Positions 1 through 8,569 of a DNA stretch of 64,000 bases are shown piece by piece; positions within the stretch are counted from its first letter, which is position 1; every line of letters starts with the position of its first letter. The stretch is from NCBI RefSeq assembly GCF_022271435.1, contig NZ_JAFIQY010000008.1:1-64000 (forward strand), in the 5' to 3' direction. The DNA is from Streptomyces monomycini (GTDB lineage: Bacteria > Actinomycetota > Actinomycetes > Streptomycetales > Streptomycetaceae). The notes below the pieces were generated by a model. It was not told where the DNA came from. It was given only the letters and a program-made list of their open reading frames with translations, and made no database searches. The position numbers were made by a program, and so were the translations under genes.

Positions 1-758
1 AGCAGTACGGCGCGTACCCGCCGCCCCCGGCCCCGCCCGCCCAGCCGTACGGCGCGCCCCCGGTGCCCGCCCCCGCCCCGCCCGTGAGCCTGTCGAAGGT
101 CACCCTTACGAAGGAGGCGCCCGCCGTCTCCTTGACGAAGCAGGGCGGCACCTCGGCCACGATGCGGGTCAACCTGAACTGGCAGCAGGCCGGCAAACCC
201 GCCTCCCGCCTGGGCAGGAAGCTGGGCCGCAAGACCATGGAGGCGCTCGGCGCCCGCGGCGCGCTGCTGCCGCAGTCCGGCGACCTGGACCTCGACCTGT
301 GCGCGCTGTACGAACTCACCGACGGCAGCGCGGGCGTGATCCACCCCATCGGCGGCAACTTCGGCACCCTGCACGCCCCGCCGTACATCCAGCTCGACCA
401 GGACGACCGCACCGGCGCCGCCGCGTCCGGCGAGAACCTGACCGTCAACCTCGACCACCAGGACCGCATCAAGCGCATCCTCATCTTCGTGACCGTCTAC
501 GCGGGCGCCGCCAGCTTCGCCGGACTGCACGCCACGGTCACCCTCCAGCCGCAGTACGGCGCCCCGGTGGACTTCTCGCTCGACGAGTGCACCGTCCCGT
601 CGAACGTCTGCGCCCTCGCCCTCATCACCAACACCGGCAGCGAGCTGGTCGTCCAGCGTGAGGCCCGCTACCTGGTGCCCGCGCCGGGCGTCAGCCCGCA
701 GCGCACCGTCGACGAGGCGTACGGCTGGGGGCTGAACTGGTCTCCGGCCAGCAAGTGA
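1..758 (+). CDS. TerD-family stress protein, 5' truncated by window edge
   Basis: The reading frame is open from base 3, so the true start lies upstream; at least 251 residues are visible. The first 30 or so residues are a Pro/Ala/Gln/Tyr-rich linker (QYGAYPPPPAPP, QPYGAPP). A TerD-like beta-sandwich domain follows, with SLSKVTLTK near its start, LDLDLCALYEL, the GNFGTLHAPPYIQLDQDD segment that supplies the acidic Ca2+-binding loops of TerD proteins, and ENLTVNL. TerD proteins are linked to tellurite and general stress responses; the exact role here is unknown. The linker suggests an upstream domain fused to TerD, as in many Streptomyces paralogues. It converges with the glycosyltransferase downstream. 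Confidence 0.85.
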   Translation, partial: QYGAYPPPPAPPAQPYGAPPVPAPAPPVSLSKVTLTKEAPAVSLTKQGGTSATMRVNLNWQQAGKPASRLGRKLGRKTMEALGARGALLPQSGDLDLDLCALYELTDGSAGVIHPIGGNFGTLHAPPYIQLDQDDRTGAAASGENLTVNLDHQDRIKRILIFVTVYAGAASFAGLHATVTLQPQYGAPVDFSLDECTVPSNVCALALITNTGSELVVQREARYLVPAPGVSPQRTVDEAYGWGLNWSPASK

Positions 759-783
759 AGGCCCGCCGGAAGGTGATTCCCGG

Positions 784-1968
784 TCAGGACGCGCCCGGCG
801 CCCCGTACGTACGGCCTTTCCAGGCGGCCCCGCGCCCCCGGTAGTGCTGGACGGCGGAGTCGACCGTCATCAGGAGGTAGAGCAGAGCGGTGCACGGCAG
901 CAGCGGCGCGAGCCAGAGCGGTTGCCGGTAGTAGCGCAGCATCGGCAGGTACGTCCCGGCCATCACGGCCCACGCCACGCCGCCCAGCGCCGCCGTCGTC
1001 GCGCTCCCGGCCGCCAGACCGGCGGCCAGTGCGGCGGGCGGCGCCAGGTAGACCAGCGTGAGCCCGGCCACCGTCCCCGCCAGCAGCAGCGGGTTGTGCC
1101 GCAGCTGCGCGTACGCGCTGCGCGAGACCATCCGCCACAGCGTGCCCAGCCCCGCGTACGGGCGCACGCTCTCCACCCGGTCGCCCAGCCCCAGCCAGAT
1201 CCGGCCGCCGGCCCGCCGCACGGCCCTGGCCAGCGTCACGTCGTCGATCACCGCGTGCCGGATGCTGTCGGGCAGACCGGCCCGCTCGGCCACCGCGCGC
1301 CGCAGCAGCACACAGCCGCCGGCCGCCGCGGCGGTACGCGCCCCCGGCCGGTTGACCCACCGGAAGGGATACAGCTGCGCGAAGAAGTACACGAAGGCCG
1401 GGACGATCAGCCGCTCCCAGACCGAGACCGCCCGCAGCCGCGCCATCTGCGACACCAGGTCCAGCTCCGCCGAGCGCGCAGCGGCGACCAGCTCGCGCAG
1501 GCTGTCCGGGGAGTGCGCGATGTCCGCGTCCGTCAGCAGCACGTACTCCGCGTCGCCGCGCTCCCGGACCAGCGCCATGCCGTGCCGTACCGCCCACAGC
1601 TTGCCCGTCCAGCCCGGCTCCGGCTCGCCGGGCGCGGTGACCGTCAGCGGCAGCCCGCCCGGCCCGGCGGCCAGCTCCCGGGCCAGCTCGCCCGTCCCGT
1701 CCGTACTGCCGTCGTCGACGAGCACCACCTCGGCCCGCCCCGGATACTTCTGCGCCAGCAGGGACGGCAGGCTCACCGGCAGCACCGCGGCCTCGTCCCG
1801 GGCCGGGACCACGACGGCGACCGGCGGCCACCGCTCCGGATCGGCGCGCGCGGGCAGCCGTACGTCCGTACGCCAGAAGAAGCCCTGCCCCAGCGCCAGC
1901 CACACCCAGGCCGCCAGCGACCCGGCACCGACCCACTCCGTCGCTCCCACGCCCGCAGTCTGCCGCAC
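784..1968 (-). CDS. GT2 family glycosyltransferase, HpnB-like
   Basis: A 394-residue membrane-associated family 2 glycosyltransferase. An N-terminal hydrophobic segment (VWLALGQGFFW) precedes the GT-A fold: VAVVVPARDEAAVLP at about residues 50-65, the nucleotide-binding VLVDDGSTDGTG, and LLTDADIAHSP (DxD-type metal site) at about 145-155. Several C-terminal hydrophobic segments follow. Layout and motifs resemble hopanoid-associated HpnB glycosyltransferases, but no hopanoid gene is nearby, so substrate and acceptor are unassigned. It stands alone, converging with the TerD gene and diverging from the racemase-family gene about 100 bp away. Confidence 0.82.
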   Translation of the reverse strand: MRQTAGVGATEWVGAGSLAAWVWLALGQGFFWRTDVRLPARADPERWPPVAVVVPARDEAAVLPVSLPSLLAQKYPGRAEVVLVDDGSTDGTGELARELAAGPGGLPLTVTAPGEPEPGWTGKLWAVRHGMALVRERGDAEYVLLTDADIAHSPDSLRELVAAARSAELDLVSQMARLRAVSVWERLIVPAFVYFFAQLYPFRWVNRPGARTAAAAGGCVLLRRAVAERAGLPDSIRHAVIDDVTLARAVRRAGGRIWLGLGDRVESVRPYAGLGTLWRMVSRSAYAQLRHNPLLLAGTVAGLTLVYLAPPAALAAGLAAGSATTAALGGVAWAVMAGTYLPMLRYYRQPLWLAPLLPCTALLYLLMTVDSAVQHYRGRGAAWKGRTYGAPGAS

Positions 1969-2070
1969 CGGCAGCCGCCGTGGCCGGAACCCGGCGGGCG
2001 GCCCCGGGGGCGAGGCGGCCCGGCGTCACCGGTATGACAAGTACCGGGCGGCCCGGCGTAAAGTGTCCGG

Positions 2071-2871
2071 GTGAAGATCGCGCTCATGGACTCCGGTACC
2101 GGCCTGCTCGCGGCGGCCGCCGCGGTACGGCGGCTGCGGCCCGACGCCGACCTGGTCATCTCCTCCGACCCGGACGGCATGCCCTGGGGACCGCGCCCGC
2201 CGCACGACATCGCGGCGCACGCGCTCGCCGTCGCCCGCGCCGCCGCCGCGCACGGCCCGGACGCCCTGATCGTCGCCTGCAACACCGCCTCCGTGCACGC
2301 GCTGCCCGCCCTGCGGGCCGAGCTGGAGCCCGAACTGCCGGTCATCGGCACCGTCCCGGCCATCAAGCCCGCCGCGGCCACCGGCGGCCCGGTCGCCATC
2401 TGGGCCACCCCGGCCACCACCGGCAGCCCGTACCAGCGCGACCTGATCGAGCGGTTCGCCTCCGGCGTCGAGGTCACCGGCGTGCCCTGCCCCGGCCTCG
2501 CCGACGCCGTCGAGGCCGCCGACGAGGCCGCGATCGACGCCGCCGTGGCGGCGGCCGCCGCGAACACGCCGCGTGACGTACGGACCGTCGTCCTCGGCTG
2601 CACCCACTACGAACTGGTCGCCGAGCGCATCCGCGCCGCCCTTCAGCAGCCCGGCGCCCCCGCGCTCGTCCTGCTCGGCTCCGCCGAGGCGGTCGCCGCC
2701 CAGGCGCTGCGCCGCATCGGCGCGGACCCGGCCCCCTCGGCGGCCCCCACCGGCACCGTCACGGTCCTTCTCAGCGGCCGCCCGGGGCAGCTTCCCGAGG
2801 CCGCTCTCGCCTATGACGAGGGACGACTCCTGTCCGGCGCGGCGCGGGCCGGGGAGCCCGTCCGTCACTGA
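2071..2871 (+). CDS. Aspartate/glutamate racemase family protein
   Basis: 266 residues, GTG start. It carries the two cysteine motifs of the cofactor-independent Asp/Glu racemase superfamily: VACNTASVHALP at about residue 73 and VLGCTHYE at about residue 175, each supplying one catalytic Cys. The N-terminus MKIALMDSGTGLL matches the substrate-binding DSGxGG-type loop of MurI, although the usual second Gly-Gly is changed. MurI makes D-glutamate for peptidoglycan. The modified N-terminal loop and lack of cell-wall neighbours leave open a paralogue with a different substrate, so no symbol is given. Confidence 0.82.
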   Translation: MKIALMDSGTGLLAAAAAVRRLRPDADLVISSDPDGMPWGPRPPHDIAAHALAVARAAAAHGPDALIVACNTASVHALPALRAELEPELPVIGTVPAIKPAAATGGPVAIWATPATTGSPYQRDLIERFASGVEVTGVPCPGLADAVEAADEAAIDAAVAAAAANTPRDVRTVVLGCTHYELVAERIRAALQQPGAPALVLLGSAEAVAAQALRRIGADPAPSAAPTGTVTVLLSGRPGQLPEAALAYDEGRLLSGAARAGEPVRH

Positions 2872-2930
2872 AATCCCGCAGGGCGCGCGACACGCTGCCA
2901 GGGCGGGCAAAGACGCGTACGCTGCGACTC

Positions 2931-3548
2931 ATGAGGGACCACCCCCACGAGGGGGCAGCAGCCCCCGGCGAGCACGGCGGCCCGGTCGGCGACGACGAAG
3001 GTGCCTCCGGCAGCCACCGAGACCCCGCGGACGTCCCCGAGGAGTGGCACGGACGCGCCACCAACCGGGTGCAGTGGCTCCTGGCCGGCATCGGTGCGGC
3101 CTGCCTGGCGTTGGGCATCGAGCTGGCCGTCGACAGCGCCTGGACGACGGGTCTGGCGCCGCTGCTGATGTCGGTGGTCGGCTGTGTCCTGGCCGGACTG
3201 CTGGTCCTCTTCGGCACCCTCGCCTTCGTCCATGTGGCCGTACGGGTCGACAAGGACTGCCTGGAGGTGCGGTGCGGCCACATGGGCCTGCCCCGCCGCC
3301 GTATCCCCCTCGAACAGGTCGTCGGCGCCGACTTCGCGCCCCGCGTCACCCCGCGGCACTGGGGCGGCTGGGGCTACCGCTGGCGCCCCGAGCAGGGCAC
3401 GGCCGTGGTCGTACGGCGCGGTGAGGCGGTGGTGCTCCGGCTCGGCGACGGCCGCAGCTTCACGATCACGGTGGACGACGCGGAGAACGCGGTGCGCTGC
3501 ATCCGCGGCAGATGCGGGATCGACAAGGGCCGGGGCAGCGGCGCCTGA
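2931..3548 (+). CDS. Two-TM membrane protein with PH-like cytosolic domain
   Basis: 205 residues, family not recognised. A charged, disordered N-terminus of about 45 residues is followed by two hydrophobic helices (WLLAGIGAACLALGIEL and LLMSVVGCVLAGLLVLFGT). The C-terminal region has short beta strands: VAVRVDKDCLEVRCG, RRRIPLEQVVGADF, TAVVVRRGEAVVLRLGDG, SFTITVDDAENAV. That pattern is typical of bacterial PH-like membrane domains. It lies about 60 bp after the racemase-family gene on the same strand. ATG start at 2931. Confidence 0.7.
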   Translation: MRDHPHEGAAAPGEHGGPVGDDEGASGSHRDPADVPEEWHGRATNRVQWLLAGIGAACLALGIELAVDSAWTTGLAPLLMSVVGCVLAGLLVLFGTLAFVHVAVRVDKDCLEVRCGHMGLPRRRIPLEQVVGADFAPRVTPRHWGGWGYRWRPEQGTAVVVRRGEAVVLRLGDGRSFTITVDDAENAVRCIRGRCGIDKGRGSGA

Positions 3549-3633
3549 GGCCCGCTCGCCGGGGACCGTACGAACGCCCGCCCGATTGCGTGGACGATGC
3601 ATCGGTCACCTGGCTCTCGTTAGGGTGCGCAGT

Positions 3634-4116
3634 ATGGCGACACCCGACTTCATCCGTGACCTCCGGGCCGGCATCGGCCACCAGCTCCTGTGGCTCCCCG
3701 GCGTGAGCGCCGTGGTCTTCGACGACCGCGGCCGCGTCCTGCTCGGCCGCAGAGTGGACAACGGCATGTGGTCGGTCATCGGCGGCATCCCGGAGCCGGG
3801 GGAGCAGCCGGCCGAGACGGCGGTGCGCGAGGTGTTCGAGGAGACCGCGGTGCACGTGGTCCCCGAACGGGTGATCCTCGTCGAGGCGCTCCAGCGGGTC
3901 CGCTACCCGAACGGCGACATGTGCCAGTTCATGGACGTCTCGCTGCGCTGCCGCGCCGTCGGCGGGGAGGCCGCCGTCAACGACGACGAGTCGCTGGAGG
4001 TGGGCTGGTTCGCGCTGGACGCCCTGCCGCAGCTGGAGGAGTTCTCGGTGGCGCGGATCAAGATGGCCATGGACGACGGGCCCGCCTGGTTCGCGGGCAT
4101 CGAACAGGAGCGCTAG
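3634..4116 (+). CDS. NUDIX hydrolase
   Basis: 160 residues. A complete Nudix box is visible at about residues 50-73: GGIPEPGEQPAET followed by AVREVFEETAV, with the REVFEE metal-binding glutamates intact. The family cleaves nucleoside diphosphates linked to another moiety; the substrate here cannot be read from sequence. The N-terminal LLWLPGVSAVVFDDRGRVLL is the usual first strand pair. The ATG at 3634 is chosen because upstream in-frame codons have shadow composition. It converges with the lipoprotein gene. Confidence 0.88.
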   Translation: MATPDFIRDLRAGIGHQLLWLPGVSAVVFDDRGRVLLGRRVDNGMWSVIGGIPEPGEQPAETAVREVFEETAVHVVPERVILVEALQRVRYPNGDMCQFMDVSLRCRAVGGEAAVNDDESLEVGWFALDALPQLEEFSVARIKMAMDDGPAWFAGIEQER

Positions 4117-4174
4117 CCGGAGCGGCCGGCTCGGGTTCCGGCTCCGGCGGGGCCGTCCGGCCCGGCGGCCGCCG

Positions 4175-4792
4175 TCAGACGTGCATGCGGGGCAGACGGA
4201 TCGAGGTCTGCGACTCCTCGCCCCCGCCGGGCAGCTCGGGCCCCCCGGGCCCTTCCGGCATCTCGGACTGCCCCGGGTCGCCCGGCGACTGCCCGGGGGC
4301 GTCCGGCGGCGTGGAGCGGCCCGCCTCTTCGGTGTGCATCTGCTGCCGGCCGCCGTCCTTGCGGCAGCTGCTCAGCCAGGTGCCGGTGGGCCCGTTCTCG
4401 TACTGGCACTCCCAGCCCCGTACCGTGAGCGACGGCTGGTCCGCGCCCGCCTTGCGGAAGAACTCCGCCATCACGCTCCGGGCCTCGGCGCAGCCCGCGG
4501 TCGGCCCGGCCCCGGGGCCGGAGAAGAGCTGCGCGGTCAGGCCCTCGCCCATGGCGTCGGGCAGCGCGCCGCAGTCCAGCGGCTGGCCGGGCACGCCGGA
4601 GGCGGAGCCGTCGGGCTCCGACGGGCGCGCGCTTGCACTGCCCTCCGGGCCGCCCTTCAGGCTCTTCGTGGGACTCGCGCCCGGGCCCGAGCCGGAGGCG
4701 GCGGGTGACGCCGCGGTGTCGTCCGGTCCGCCGCCGCACGCGGCGACGGCGAGGGCCAGCAGGGCGGTCGGTACGGCGATGAGCCGGCGCAT
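4175..4792 (-). CDS. Putative secreted lipoprotein
   Basis: 205 residues with a textbook lipoprotein signal: positive MRR, hydrophobic core LIAVPTALLALAVA, and a lipobox ending AAC at about residue 19, followed by GGG. The mature protein begins with a low-complexity Ser/Pro/Gly linker, then a small folded part with Cys pairs (LDCGALPDAM, AGCAEARSVM, WECQYENGPTGTW, LSSCRK), then a Pro/Gly-rich tail. The C-terminal core resembles no family I can name. It probably sits on the outer face of the membrane. Function unknown. Confidence 0.75.
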   Translation of the reverse strand: MRRLIAVPTALLALAVAACGGGPDDTAASPAASGSGPGASPTKSLKGGPEGSASARPSEPDGSASGVPGQPLDCGALPDAMGEGLTAQLFSGPGAGPTAGCAEARSVMAEFFRKAGADQPSLTVRGWECQYENGPTGTWLSSCRKDGGRQQMHTEEAGRSTPPDAPGQSPGDPGQSEMPEGPGGPELPGGGEESQTSIRLPRMHV

Positions 4793-4927
4793 GTCGAACT
4801 CCTTCGGCCGCGGGTGACGCAGGCGGGACGCTCCGCCGTACGGACGCTAGGAGCCTGCTGCGCGCGCTGCGATCCGGAACGGGCGAACGGGTGAACACCG
4901 GACCCGCCCGCCCGTCCGCCGCCGCAC

Positions 4928-6031
4928 TCACCCGAGGCGTTCGACGTGCATCCGGGCCGTGGTGCCCGCGTAGAAGGACGTGGTGCCTACGGACCAGTAG
5001 GCGGAGGTGCCGGGAATCCGCGTCAGGTCCGTCATGAGGGCCGTCTCGGGCATCTCGGGACCGCGCTCGCTCACCCAGGCGGCGCCGTCCCACCGCAGGT
5101 AGTGGGAGCGCTTCTGGTCCCAGAAGTCCCAGCCGGTGATCCGGTCGGGCCGGCCCAGCGGGTCCCCGCTGACGGAACTGAGCAGGCCGACGCCGTACGG
5201 TGCCTTCACCGGCGACCACCGGGTGCCGTCCCAGTGCTCGAAGACGACGCCGGGCGGCTTGCCGGGCGGGCCGCCGATGCCGTAGCCGTAACCGGTCAGC
5301 CAGATGTCGTCGTGGGCCACCGGGAGCAGCCCGGAGACGGTCGCGCGGATGCCGGTGGTGCGCGGAAGCACGGTCCAGGCGCCGTCCCAGCGCGCGATGA
5401 CGTCGCCGTAGACCCAGACCTCGCCGCCGGGCGTCACATGGACGTGCCCCGGAGTGGGGGCCGCCGTGTCCGGCAGCGGGGCGCACCAGCGCCAGTGCCG
5501 GCCGTCCCAGTGCAGCAGCCCGGCGCGCCCGTCGTGCCGGCCACTGGCCCATGCCCGGCCGTCGGAGGCGGCCGCGACGTCGGTGACCGTGGTGCCGCTG
5601 CCGCCCTCGCCCGGGTACGGCGTCTTCTGCCAGGTCGTGCCGTCCCAGGCCAGCAGCAGACCGCCGGCGCCGACCGCCCAGGCGGCACAGCTGCCGGCGG
5701 ACGTGACCGCGGTCAGCGGGCCGGCGGAGGCGAGCTGTCCCAGGTCCGTACGCGACCAGGCGGCGCCGTCCCAGCGGAGCGCGACCGCCGTGCCCTCGCT
5801 GACATTGCCCAGGCCCTCCACGCCGACGGCCCAGGCCAGACCGGGCCCGGCGGCGGCGACGCCGTACAGCCGGGCGCCCGGCCGCGCGTCGGGCACCGGG
5901 ACGGCGGACCAGCCGGGGACGGAGGCGGGGGCCGTGGAGGCCGCCACGGCGGTCGCGGGGGCCGCGGTGCCGGCCAGGCCGAGGCCCGCGGCCGTGCCCG
6001 CGAGGCCGCTGACGAAGCTGCGTCTTCGCAT
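4928..6031 (-). CDS. Tat-exported beta-propeller-like repeat protein
   Basis: The start at 6031 is chosen because it gives a twin-arginine signal peptide (MRRRSFVSGLAGTAAGLGL, then an ATA cleavage region); longer in-frame extensions have shadow composition. The mature part repeats a W-x-x-x-x-P/G-x-x-x-x-WDG pattern (LAWAVG, LRWDGAAW, LLAWDGTTW, LLHWDGRHW, IARWDGAW, FEHWDGTRW, YLRWDGAAW) with about 45-50 residue spacing, giving roughly seven blades. This is the architecture of secreted kelch/WD-like proteins common in Streptomyces. Ligand or enzymatic role unknown. Confidence 0.72.
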   Translation of the reverse strand: MRRRSFVSGLAGTAAGLGLAGTAAPATAVAASTAPASVPGWSAVPVPDARPGARLYGVAAAGPGLAWAVGVEGLGNVSEGTAVALRWDGAAWSRTDLGQLASAGPLTAVTSAGSCAAWAVGAGGLLLAWDGTTWQKTPYPGEGGSGTTVTDVAAASDGRAWASGRHDGRAGLLHWDGRHWRWCAPLPDTAAPTPGHVHVTPGGEVWVYGDVIARWDGAWTVLPRTTGIRATVSGLLPVAHDDIWLTGYGYGIGGPPGKPPGVVFEHWDGTRWSPVKAPYGVGLLSSVSGDPLGRPDRITGWDFWDQKRSHYLRWDGAAWVSERGPEMPETALMTDLTRIPGTSAYWSVGTTSFYAGTTARMHVERLG

Positions 6032-6273
6032 GGGAGCGTCCTTGGAGTCGAAGAGGGTCGGTCCGGGACTGCGGGGGACACCTTGGCCCCGGCTGCCGGA
6101 GAGGTCAATGGAGGCGGCGCGGGCGGTGGCCCCGCGAGGATTGGAGACGGCCGCTTCCCTCGTACGGACGGCTTGGAGCGACCCCGCGCTACCGGTAGCC
6201 GCCTCCGGATGCGGCCGGTGCCCGCCTGCGGCAGCGTGGTGCTGTCCCACCAACCGGACCGAGGGAGCAGGGC

Positions 6274-6477
6274 ATGGGCGAGGACAAGGGCGCCATGGAC
6301 AAGGCCAAGGGCAAGGCCAAGGAGATGATGGGCAAGGCCACCGGCGACGACCGGACGAAGGGCGAGGGTCGCACCGATCAGGCCAAGGGCAAGGCCAAGA
6401 ACGCGATGGACGATGCCAAGGGCCAGGCCCAGGGCATGCGGGACTCCCTGAAGAACAAGGGCGACGGCAGCACCTGA
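6274..6477 (+). CDS. CsbD-family stress protein
   Basis: 67 residues, highly charged, with repeated KAKGKAKE and DQAKGKAKN motifs and GKATGDDRTKGEGRTDQAKG, the signature of CsbD-like general stress proteins (sigma-B regulon member in Bacillus). A ribosome-binding site GAGGGAG lies about 7 bp before the ATG at 6274. CsbD biochemical function is unknown. A 240-bp leader separates it from the divergent repeat-protein gene. Confidence 0.85.
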   Translation: MGEDKGAMDKAKGKAKEMMGKATGDDRTKGEGRTDQAKGKAKNAMDDAKGQAQGMRDSLKNKGDGST

Positions 6478-6578
6478 CCGCGGCGGCGGCCCACCGGGCC
6501 CCGATCGGCACCCCGCCGTCCGTACACCGGTACGGGCGGCGGGGTGACCCGTGCGCCGGGGCGCTCGTTGTGCACGGC

Positions 6579-6779
6579 ATGATCAAAAAGATTGCCGCCG
6601 CGGCCCTGCTGGCGGGCTCGGTCACCGCCACCGCCCAGACCACCGCAGAGGCCGTGGAGGTTCCCCAGGCCCTCGGCGCGACAGCCGTCCTGACGACGCA
6701 ACTGATCTCGCAGCTTCCGCACATCCACGACGTGCAGCCACCGCCCGCGTTCACGGCCCAGAAGGGCGGCGGCGAGTAG
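6579..6779 (+). CDS. Small secreted peptide
   Basis: 66 residues from ATG 6579. The N-terminus is a short signal peptide (MIKKIAAAALLAGSVTATAQ), with the probable signal peptidase site after the TATAQ/TTAEA region. The mature peptide of about 45 residues includes LGATAVLTTQLISQLPHIHDVQ and ends QKGGGE. It has no Cys. No family recognised. Codon usage fits coding sequence and AAA/ATC choices at the start are typical of secreted Streptomyces peptides, but a clear Shine-Dalgarno is missing. Confidence 0.5.
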   Translation: MIKKIAAAALLAGSVTATAQTTAEAVEVPQALGATAVLTTQLISQLPHIHDVQPPPAFTAQKGGGE

Positions 6780-6816
6780 CCGGTGCCCAGCTCCGCGGCC
6801 GCTCCGGCCGGTGGTG

Positions 6817-7641
6817 TCAGGGCCGGCGCGCCACCGCGGCGTAGGAGACGGCCACGGCGTCCGTGACCTGCGTCGCCTCGTCCGGATCGGCCGGGCGCCA
6901 GTGGTGCGCCAGGGTGATGCCGGGCTCCAGCAGTTCCCAGCCGTCGAAGAAACGGGCGAAACCGGCCCGTGTACGGAACGTCACGGACGTGCCCGCCGCC
7001 GCGTAGATGTCCGAGATCCGGGCCATCGCCTCCGGGGCGAAGTCGGCGGTGGCATGGGTCATGGTCAGCGTGCTGCCGCTGGGCAGGGCCGCCTTGAGGT
7101 GCTCGACGACCTGATGCGCCCGGTCCTGCCCGTCGTCCGGCACGAAGTGCATCAGGGCGTTCAGGCTCAGCGCGACCGGGCGGCCGAGGTCGAGGGTCTC
7201 CCGGACCTGCGGCGCCGCGACGATCCCGGCCGGCTCGGTGACGTCCGCCTGGAGGTAGGCGGTGCGCCCCTCCGGTGTGCTGCGCAGCAGGGCGGCGGCG
7301 TGCGCCAGCACGATCGGGTCGTTGTCCGTGTAGACCACACGGGCGTCCGGCGCGATGCGCTGGGCGATCTCGTGCAGATTGGGCGAGGTGGGGATGCCGG
7401 TACCGATGTCCAGGAACTGCCGCAGCCCCGCCCGCGCCAGGGCGCGGGTGGCGCGGTGCGTGAACTCACGGTTGACCCGCGCGGCGACCGCCGCCGACGG
7501 GAAGACCGAGAGCACGCTCGCGGCGGCCGTGCGGTCGGCGAGGAAGTTGGTCCTGCCGCCGAGGAAGTAGTCGTAGATGCGCGCCGAATGGGCGCGGTCG
7601 AGTTGCAGGTCCACCACCGGTTCGCCGTGCTGCTCGCTCAT
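6817..7641 (-). CDS. SAM-dependent methyltransferase (PF04672-type)
   Basis: 274 residues from ATG 7641. The N-terminus DRAHSARIYDYFLGGRTNF is the hallmark of the actinobacterial S-adenosyl methyltransferase family PF04672. SAM-binding motif I is QFLDIGTGIPTSPNLHE, with ARVVYTDNDPIVL (acidic ribose-binding) and the LSLNALMHFVPDD segment following. These genes are heavily amplified in Streptomyces, often beside regulators; substrates are mostly unknown. It is divergent from the sigma-factor gene across a 343-bp intergenic region. Confidence 0.85.
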   Translation of the reverse strand: MSEQHGEPVVDLQLDRAHSARIYDYFLGGRTNFLADRTAAASVLSVFPSAAVAARVNREFTHRATRALARAGLRQFLDIGTGIPTSPNLHEIAQRIAPDARVVYTDNDPIVLAHAAALLRSTPEGRTAYLQADVTEPAGIVAAPQVRETLDLGRPVALSLNALMHFVPDDGQDRAHQVVEHLKAALPSGSTLTMTHATADFAPEAMARISDIYAAAGTSVTFRTRAGFARFFDGWELLEPGITLAHHWRPADPDEATQVTDAVAVSYAAVARRP

Positions 7642-7984
7642 CAGAGGACCGCCTCCCTGTACGGCTGCCGGACCGACGCCGGAGCACTGCCCCCGCCGGC
7701 ACGGCCTCGCACCGGCGCGTGGCGGGAACCGGGCGCCCCCGCTCCGAATCATCACATCATCGCTTCCGGAAGATTTCTTCGGGGCGTTGCCACAACCGGG
7801 CCTGTTTTCCGGTTCATTGGAAGGGAGGGCGCCGCCCTCCCGCTGATGCCGGGGCCTGCCGGCCTCCCGGACCGCGGCGAACGGAACGAGGACCGCACGT
7901 GAGCACGTACCGGGACAGCCCCCTGCCGCCGTGCGCCCCCGCACACGGGCCCGGCGCCGGGCGGCACGGCCGGCGGGAGCGGCC
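7642..7984. promoter_or_regulatory. Divergent intergenic region with an imperfect palindrome
   Basis: 343 bp between the methyltransferase (minus) and sigma-factor (plus) genes without a credible gene. It includes a relatively AT-rich patch at about 7745-7830. In it, 7766-7783 reads CCGGAAGATTTCTTCGGG, an 18-bp inverted repeat with one arm mismatch, and a second short repeat AACCGG...CCGGTT follows near 7794-7815. These are candidate operator or hairpin sites for either gene; no regulator can be assigned. Confidence 0.35.
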
Positions 7985-8566
7985 GTGACCCGCGACCGGC
8001 CGCCGTGTCCGGCCGGCGATCCGCTGCGACAGGCCGGCCGGCGGCTGGCCATCGCCTTCGAGGCGTTCCACGAGACGCACTACCGCAAATGGCTGGCCTA
8101 CGCCTATCTGCACACCGGCAGCGAGGACGCCGCCCTGGAGGTGACCGGCTCCGCCTACCAGCGATTACGGCTGTGCTGGCCGTACGCGCTCAAACAGTCC
8201 TCGGTGGACTCCTACGCCTGGGCCGTCCTCAAGGAGTCCGTGGTCGACTGGCTCTGCCGGCACCGGCGCGCCACGGCCCTGACCCAGAGCGCCGCCTTCG
8301 CCGTCGTCACCCGCGCCCTGCTGCGCGAGTGCCAGCAGCAGTTCGCGCTGCTGGAGAGCCAGTTGGGGCTGTACGAGGCGATCGCGCGGCTGCCCGAGCG
8401 GCAGTGCGACGTGATCGTGCTGCGCCATGTCATCGGGTACTCCGACACCCAGATAGCCGCCCTGCTCGGCGTCGACGAGGCCACCGTCCGCTCCCACGCG
8501 AGCCGGGGCAAGCGCCGGATCGCCGCCGCACTGGGCATCGAACCAGGCCCCACGAAGGGTAAGTGA
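7985..8566 (+). CDS. ECF-like RNA polymerase sigma factor
   Basis: 193 residues from GTG 7985, preceded by GGGAG. Region 2-like helices run from FEAFHETHYRKWLAYAYL to about residue 60. Region 4 is clear at the C-terminus: AIARLPERQCDVIVLRHVIG, then the helix-turn-helix SDTQIAALLGVDEATVRSHA and SRGKRRIAAAL. Region 2 is divergent from housekeeping ECFs (no canonical DxxQxxF), so promoter recognition is uncertain. Codon 61 (8165-8167) is TTA, so translation probably depends on the bldA tRNA and is developmentally timed. The next gene starts 3 bp after the stop. Confidence 0.75.
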   Translation: MTRDRPPCPAGDPLRQAGRRLAIAFEAFHETHYRKWLAYAYLHTGSEDAALEVTGSAYQRLRLCWPYALKQSSVDSYAWAVLKESVVDWLCRHRRATALTQSAAFAVVTRALLRECQQQFALLESQLGLYEAIARLPERQCDVIVLRHVIGYSDTQIAALLGVDEATVRSHASRGKRRIAAALGIEPGPTKGK

Positions 8567-8569
8567 CCC